In this document: piece by piece, positions 58,449 through 64,000 of the stretch
Layout of the letters: the number at the start of each line of letters is the position of its first letter
Position numbering within the stretch: position 1 is the stretch's first letter
DNA from: Tilletia caries
Lineage: Eukaryota > Basidiomycota > Exobasidiomycetes > Tilletiales > Tilletiaceae
NCBI GenBank assembly: GCA_032718865.1
Contig: JALUTQ010000046.1
Span: 1,952,896-2,016,895, forward strand
Length of the DNA stretch: 64,000 nt
Direction: 5' to 3'
The notes under the pieces: generated by a model
Told to the model about the DNA's origin: nothing
Databases searched by the model: none
What the model saw: only the letters and a program-made list of their open reading frames with translations
Position numbers and translations under genes: made by a program

Positions 58449-59671
58449 GCCTGGAAGCGAAGTGTAGGGACGTCGCGCTGTGGATGTAAGAAGGATGTGT
58501 TTGGCAAGATGGTGAGATAGTGGGAGACGAATGACACTTGTGGGGCATCCTGTGTCACCCCTTTTATACACACATGCGATGCGATGAGCAGTATTGTGTA
58601 ATGAGAGCCTCTTTGCGCTTGGTTCTAGCCGGAAGAAGCGCCCTCATATAATGGACTGAGTCGATGTCGCGCTGTCTTAATCGATGAGGGAAACGGGGGC
58701 CACTCTCGGTCCTGGAAGTCGCCGTGCTGAGGGAGTTGGGAATGGGGAACGTTTGAATTACTGTAGGAAGAATGGGAGAATGAGAAGAAGAGGAGATCAT
58801 CTGCAGCCAGAATGCAATCAGTGTGGGATGAGCAAGCCAATGCGAGCTCGAACGCTGTCTACGGTCGCGCGTGCGGACCGGGGAAGCAGCGCTTGGGGAG
58901 GAAACGCACGGGGAGGTGGGTGGGCGAGCTTTGAAAACCCGACTGAGAGAGCTTGTAACAAGTACTCAGTACCTCCCGATGCTTCCCCCCTTGAGACCCT
59001 CTTCTCAGACCCCTTTTCCTCCTGTATGAGCTCCTACCTTTCCCCCTCCATGCAATTGACGTCCACCAGTCAGTCAAGAATCATTAAGTGTTACAATTGG
59101 TAGCTCCGCCAGTTAAGGTCGCAGGGCGACAAGTACGGTAGCAGTAGGACAGCTTCGTCGACCAAGTGTGCTGGACAGGGTCCATGTGGCTTCTTTATCT
59201 TATCTTATCTCGTTCTCTTTCTCTCTACTTCCCTCTTTTCCCTCACGCATCCCGCATAGCAACAACCTGCCTCCACTTCCTTCCACTTTTCCCACGTCAC
59301 ACTTTTCCTTTGCTCTCATCGTTACCCTTCTCGAGCTCATCTCCTGTACTTAGTTCTCTCTCCTCGTCATTCATCACTCTTCTACACCTTGCACTTAGCA
59401 CTTGCTTTGCCTTACAGCTAGAGACACTCTAGTCTTGTACATGTTGATGAGAGTAGATCTGCTTTGCTGAGCGAACGACGCAGGCCAAGCAACCCACAGG
59501 CACAGACCACAACCCTTTCCCTCACCCTTCTCTCCTGATCCTTTTTTTCACATTCTCACGCCCTCTCTACCTTCTACACCTCTCGATCCCGCCACCTTCT
59601 CTTCAAGACTCGCTCCATTCCAGTGCTCTCTTCTTTGGCCCTACCCACTTAACGCCCATCCTACTCACAAC
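58449..59671. other. Intergenic region with pyrimidine-rich leader
   Basis: 1.2 kb. From 59190 to 59660 the plus strand is strongly C/T-rich, typical of a fungal promoter/5' leader for the FHA-like frame. No gene seen. Confidence 0.4.
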
Positions 59672-59829
59672 ATGCGCGCCGAGCTTCGTCTTTCGCCCGC
59701 CGGCTCCGGCGCGTCTTTCGCCCCCAAGACATTCACTTTCGACCGTCCGGCTACTATCGAAATCGATGGCCACGCTCCTGGCTTGGACTTCCTCCCCGCT
59801 CCGGCTTCGAAGAACGCCATTTTGGGTTA
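59672..59829 (+). pseudogene. FHA-like protein start, truncated by telomeric repeats
   Basis: ATG 59672 opens a frame (MRAELRLSPAGSGASFAPKT, FTFDRPATIEI, FLPAPASKNAIL) resembling the N-terminal third of a SLMAP/Far10-like FHA phosphothreonine-binding domain. After about 52 codons it enters the TTAGGG array, and the first GGT TAG supplies the stop. The SRxHA and SSNGT motifs are missing. Beyond the last array (61853) the sequence TCTGGGGCGTCGCAGGTGCA would, if joined after AACGCCATTT, read on as NAIFWGVAGAAEI before a stop. The family link is tentative. Confidence 0.5.
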
Positions 59830-59880
59830 GGGTTAGGGTTAGGGTTAGGGTTAGGGTTAGGGTTAGGGTTAGGGTTAGGG
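59824..59880 (+). repeat. Interstitial telomeric array 1
   Basis: About 9.5 perfect TTAGGG units in the orientation of a right-hand chromosome end. Confidence 0.97.
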
Positions 59881-60741
59881 TTAAAGTAAGAAGTGAAGTG
59901 ACAACTTGAGGGAGACTTGAAGAGGAGTCGAGGATGGCGAGTAAGACGTGGCTACAGGTGCGCTTACTGTTTCGTCCTCAAACTGGACTCTTCAGGCGTC
60001 GTCTTTATACCTTTTGGATCCCCTACGGGGACTTCTCTGATTTCTGTTGGGCATCCCTGTCAAGGTGCGCTTTCTACGGGGTTCTACGATGTTCCGAAGA
60101 CGCATCGCGCCCCAGAAAACTAAGTGAACTTGTCCCAACAGAAGAAAGAAGGGTAACTAATTTGGGGGAGTCCCTCAAATTTCGATGTGGCGTTGTGGCT
60201 TTGGGGTGGTGCCCCAAATTAAGTGCCCTCGGCCTTTGGATCGAAGTACCCTTTTTCTCAGAATGATCCGTATGACCTTTCATCTCAGTGTCAGCCGATG
60301 GGTCCTAGCTCCCTTTTCAGGGGGGGTTCTCATTCGAGTACTGACGTGGCAGTGCTGGGTCTTAATCAGGAGACCGACGGATAGCCGATTACCACAGCCA
60401 AATTTGGGGGGGGGTGTGGGGACCTCAACCAAATTGGGGGGGTCCTTCGGAGCTAAGTCGGTGATCTGTCATAAGTCTCAGGTAGCCGAGATGTGGGGAT
60501 ATAGGTCTCAGAGAGGTTTGTTTCTTCTTTTTGTCTTTCTGTCTATGTCGATGGTCCCATATAGGATGGCGTCATCGTTCATTCTCCATTTGTAACTCTA
60601 AGTCATAAATGGATTCACAGAAAGTACAAATCAGATTGTGTATGGCTTTCTAGTTACTAACCGGTGATCGCTCTTAGAGCTGTCTTTGTACTAGACTAGT
60701 TAATCGAGACGATACTTCTCTATGTATAAGGTGCTGGAACC
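59881..60741 (+). repeat. Subtelomeric unit, copy 1 (861 bp)
   Basis: From TTAAAGTAAGAAGTGAAG to GGTGCTGGAAC. Nearly identical to 60886-61751, differing mainly in homopolymer lengths. It has G-runs of 6-8 (about 60405 and 60435). A 110-codon frame (59934-60266) is broken in the other copy, so the unit looks non-coding. Confidence 0.93.
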
Positions 60742-60885
60742 TTAGGGTTAGGGGTTAGGGTTAGGGGTTAGGGTTAGGGTTAGGGGGTTAGGGTTAGGGT
60801 TAGGGGGTTAGGGTTAGGGTTAGGGTTAGGGTTAGGGTTAGGGTTAGGGTTAGGGTTAGGGTTAGGGTTAGGGTTAGGGTTAGGG
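60742..60885 (+). repeat. Interstitial telomeric array 2
   Basis: The proximal half mixes TTAGGG with TTAGGGG variants (to about 60815); the distal half is perfect TTAGGG. Same orientation as array 1. Confidence 0.97.
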
Positions 60886-61751
60886 TTAAAGTAAGAAGTG
60901 AAGTGACAACTTGAGGGAGACTTGAAGAGGAGTCGAGGATGGCGAGTAAGACGTGGCTACAGGTGCGCTTACTGTTTCGTCCTCAAACTGGACTCTTCAG
61001 GCGTCGTCTTTATACCTTTTTGGATCCCCTACGGGGACTTCTCTGATTTCTGTTGGGCATCCCTGTCAAGGTGCGCTTTCTACGGGGTTCTACGATGTTC
61101 CGAAGACGCATCGCGCCCCAGAAAACTAAGTGAACTTGTCCCAACAGAAGAAAGAAGGGTAACTAATTTGGGGGGGAGTCCCTCAAATTTCGATGTGGCG
61201 TTGTGGCTTTGGGGTGGTGCCCCAAATTAAGTGCCCTCGGCCTTTGGATCGAAGTACCCTTTTTTTCTCAGAATGATCCGTATGACCTTTCATCTCAGTG
61301 TCAGCCGATGGGTCCTAGCTCCCTTTTTCAGGGGGGGTTCTCATTCGAGTACTGACGTGGCAGTGCTGGGTCTTAATCAGGAGACCGACGGATAGCCGAT
61401 TACCACAGCCAAATTTGGGGGGGTGTGGGGACCTCAACCAAATTGGGGGGGTCCTTCGGAGCTAAGTCGGTGATCTGTCATAAGTCTCAGGTAGCCGAGA
61501 TGTGGGGATATAGGTCTCAGAGAGGTTTGTTTCTTCTTTTTTGTCTTTCTGTCTATGTCGATGGTCCCATATAGGATGGCGTCATCGTTCATTCTCCATT
61601 TGTAACTCTAAGTCATAAATGGATTCACAGAAAGTACAAATCAGATTGTGTATGGCTTTCTAGTTACTAACCGGTGATCGCTCTTAGAGCTGTCTTTGTA
61701 CTAGACTAGTTAATCGAGACGATACTTCTCTATGTATAAGGTGCTGGAACC
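60886..61751 (+). repeat. Subtelomeric unit, copy 2 (866 bp)
   Basis: Tandem copy of 59881-60741 in the same orientation, again bounded by telomeric repeats. Confidence 0.93.
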
Positions 61752-61852
61752 TTAGGTTAGGGGTTAGGGTTAGGGGTTAGGGTTAGGGTTAGGGGTTAGG
61801 GTTAGGGTTGGGGGTTAGGGTTAGGGTTAGGGTTAGGGTTAGGGTTAGGGTT
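61752..61852 (+). repeat. Interstitial telomeric array 3
   Basis: Again a variable proximal part (TTAGGGG, one TTGGGGG) followed by perfect units, ending at TTCTGGGGCG. Confidence 0.97.
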
Positions 61853-64000
61853 CTGGGGCGTCGCAGGTGCAGCGGAGATATGAGCAAGAGCTCATACTCA
61901 CTGCTTGTCATCGAGACTGATCCCCGCTGTTTCCCTTTGCTTGCGCTCATGGTCGATGGTCGTTGGTTGTTGATCGTGGTTGTTGATGAGGTGGCCGAAA
62001 CGGCGTTCCATATATGAATGTATGCGGACCGAGGTGCTGCTCTTCCTTCTCGGGCGGCCCGGGCGGGCGACTACCATCGACATCAGCCAGCATCAAGATC
62101 AAGAAGGACAGCATACACGCAGCTTCGACGACAGTGCCAGAGAAAGAATGGCGCAGGTCGAAGTCGATCCCACACAGGACACCGAGTTGTGAGTGCCTGG
62201 CTGTTCATGCTGAGACGTTTCCATCGCCGTCCTTGTGCACCGACCTTCTCTCTCTTGTTCTGCAGCCACGACGCCTGCGCAGGCATGGCATCATCCCGCC
62301 CGGCCCCTCGCGCCTGCTCGCTCGATCTGCCGTCCTCGTCCGAGCTGCGAGAGGGCGCCCTCCATCGCGTCTCCCAAAGCCAGACTGACGCTCGATGGAG
62401 AGACCGTCCGAGCGGAGATGGCGCCCGGCGGAATGGAATCATGATGACGACGACGATGAAGACGATCTCAAGCTGCCGATGAGAGGACGATGATCAGGAG
62501 CGCAAGTTGATGTTGCGACTGCGCGAACAGCGTGCATGGCGGAGATGAGGATAAAGGAGAGGAGAGCACGCTTTGGCCGCGTCTTCCCCATCTCCCGGGT
62601 CGACGACCATGAAGCTCGGAGGCGTCGAAGGGGACCCTGATCGGCCTCAAGGACTTACTGCGGACAGGCTGACGGTACAGGATCCAAGTCCGAGAGCAAA
62701 GGAACGGCGGTTGTATGCTTCCTTTATAAGGACGGGTAAGTCGAATTCATGCAAACAGTCTGCAGGGTTCGCATGCTTCCTCATCTCCAACATATGCACT
62801 TTTTTCCTCTGCTCCCTCTGCTCCCCCGTTCTGCCTGGAACTTGCAAGCTACTAGGGAGCTACTTGGACACGATCGCAAGAAGAACCTCCAATCGAAATG
62901 TGTCCATCGTTGGCGACAAGGTCAGTACTTAACCCCATCCCTTCTCCTCTTTCGCTGGGAAGCCGGCGCAACAAGAGGCACTGACGCTCCAAAGTCAAAC
63001 ACTCTGCAGCACCTCCCACTACCCCGACCGGGAACCCGCTCACACTCCTCATCTACCGAACGCGACTTGCATCGGCAAATCGCTCTGGGCCTTCGTCCAG
63101 ATACCGACGGATTCAGCTGAAGTTTGCTGGTGCGGAGCATTCTTCGCCCCCTATCAAACTGCGGGCTAAATTGGATCCTAACAGAACTTCCAACTCGGAC
63201 CCGACCCTGAATCTTTTCTTTTTGCAGACGTCGTGAGCCCTCTCACCGCAGTAGGCGCCATCGAGCGACCGGATCAAAAGAGCAGCCAGCAAGAACGCAG
63301 ACAGATGCTGCCGAAGCACGAGGAGGATGAACCCCGCTCGAGATCGCTTCGGCATACGGAACGGCGGCAGTGGCGCTGGACGGGCTCCCGAACGTCAACT
63401 GTGCGAACACAAGAGGAGGAGGACGCGGATCTGGATTGGGATCTGTAAGAATTGAATCGCTGCTTTCAGCTTTTGCCCGTCCATCAATGCAAGTAAGTAA
63501 ATTTGATTACCTGCATTTATGTGCAAGGAGGCCAAAACGGCTACAGTCGCTGGTCAGTGAGTGATAAATGGATCAGTGAATGATAAATACTGACAGGTCA
63601 ATTACAAAACAAAGCTACAAGTCCGTATGAAAGCGTGCTTTAAAGCCTATCACAGTGAGCATACTGTCCAAGTTTGAAGTGGAAAGAAGGTGTTGGTGAG
63701 GAGCTATGGTGCTGCAAAGGTTTACCTGTAGATTTTAGTTCTGGGTTTTTATCGGCCCCGGCCCCTACGGCCGTATTGTCTATTGCAACATCAATAGAAA
63801 TTTTTTTTCTGCAATTCCGCCTCAAACCTCCCCTCAATTTTTTTTTAGAGGGGGTCCATTCGATTCTCTGTTACGTGTCCACCAGCTCATTCGGAGCAGT
63901 TTGAGGTGTGTACTTTATTAGTGACGGAAAGTTGAGCGAGGTGCCGCAGGCAGGAAGAAGCAGAATCGAATAACTATAGCAATACGTAACCGAACGAAGT
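61853..64000. other. Sequence beyond the telomeric arrays, unassigned
   Basis: 2.1 kb with patches that look coding but that I cannot join. On the minus strand 62010-61896 reads MERRFGHLINNHDQQPTTID and runs up to a GTGAGT donor. On the plus strand there is a possible intron (about 62190-62265) and a frame ending LTLDGETVRAEMAPGG, and another open stretch at 63230-63448. No known domain. It may be remains of one or more subtelomeric genes. Confidence 0.35.

Noticed and set aside
59934..60266. 110-codon open frame in the subtelomeric unit
   Set aside because: An extra T in copy 2 (near 61020) breaks it, there is no known motif, and the copies differ mainly by homopolymer indels, so it is probably not coding.
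59881..60741. Possible telomerase RNA gene between telomeric repeats
   Set aside because: No internal CTAACCCTAA-like template; the only near match is CTAACCGG.
61752..61852. Head-to-head telomere fusion
   Set aside because: All three arrays read TTAGGG on the plus strand; a fusion would show TTAGGG meeting CCCTAA.
1..64000. CRISPR arrays, bacterial operons, rRNA and tRNA genes
   Set aside because: The window is eukaryotic; no direct-repeat/spacer array, rRNA segment or tRNA cloverleaf was recognised by eye.

Overview
The window is nuclear DNA from a filamentous or yeast-like basidiomycete fungus. The evidence is GC-rich coding sequence, many short (about 50-100 bp) GT-AG introns, fungal regulators (an SKN7-type response regulator, an NDT80-type factor, Vts1, a DUF1770-like protein), a fungal SCAMP, and TTAGGG telomeric repeats. 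The gene set and style suggest Ustilaginomycotina or a relative; that placement is inference only. Most genes had to be joined across introns by hand, so inner exon borders are approximate unless given.

Left part (1-20 kb), accessory and rearranged. The window opens with a partial duplicate of the 3' end of an NDT80-like gene whose full copy lies at 17.2-19.3 kb. Next comes a frameshifted histidine-phosphatase pseudogene (minus strand). Its first intron appears to hold two transposons side by side: a pogo/Fot1 DNA transposon (1943-5229, TA target duplication) and a Ty1/Copia LTR retrotransposon (5243-10825, identical-looking 230-bp LTRs, AGTGG target duplication, primer site matching the initiator tRNA-Met anticodon arm). 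Then follow an F-box/beta-propeller gene, a decayed F-box-like copy and its intact paralogue, and the NDT80-like gene.

Middle part (20-41.8 kb), core genes. SKN7-type HSF/response regulator (-), ankyrin protein (-), condensin SMC4 (+), bromodomain RSC4-like protein (-), Vts1-type SAM RNA-binding protein (+), SCAMP membrane protein (-).

At 41851-46279 lies the most unusual object. It is a 4.43-kb element with 25-bp terminal inverted repeats, mirrored hairpins at both ends and a 10-bp target duplication. It carries a DD34E Tc1/IS630-like transposase and, convergent with it, a 503-aa protein of no family I recognise. Tc1-type transposases normally make TA duplications, so the 10-bp duplication does not fit the enzyme inside.

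Right core (46.8-58.5 kb). A secreted Thr/Pro-rich protein (+), mitochondrial-type 3-ketoacyl-CoA thiolase (-), Nudix hydrolase (-), DUF1770-like protein (+), cytochrome c oxidase subunit Cox9/VIIa (-) divergent from the 2-oxoglutarate dehydrogenase E2 subunit KGD2 (+), and a small cysteine-rich secreted protein (-).

Right end (59.6-64 kb), subtelomere-like. An FHA-like reading frame runs straight into a TTAGGG array. Three TTAGGG arrays in one orientation alternate with two near-identical copies of an about 860-bp unit, and about 2 kb of unassigned sequence follows.
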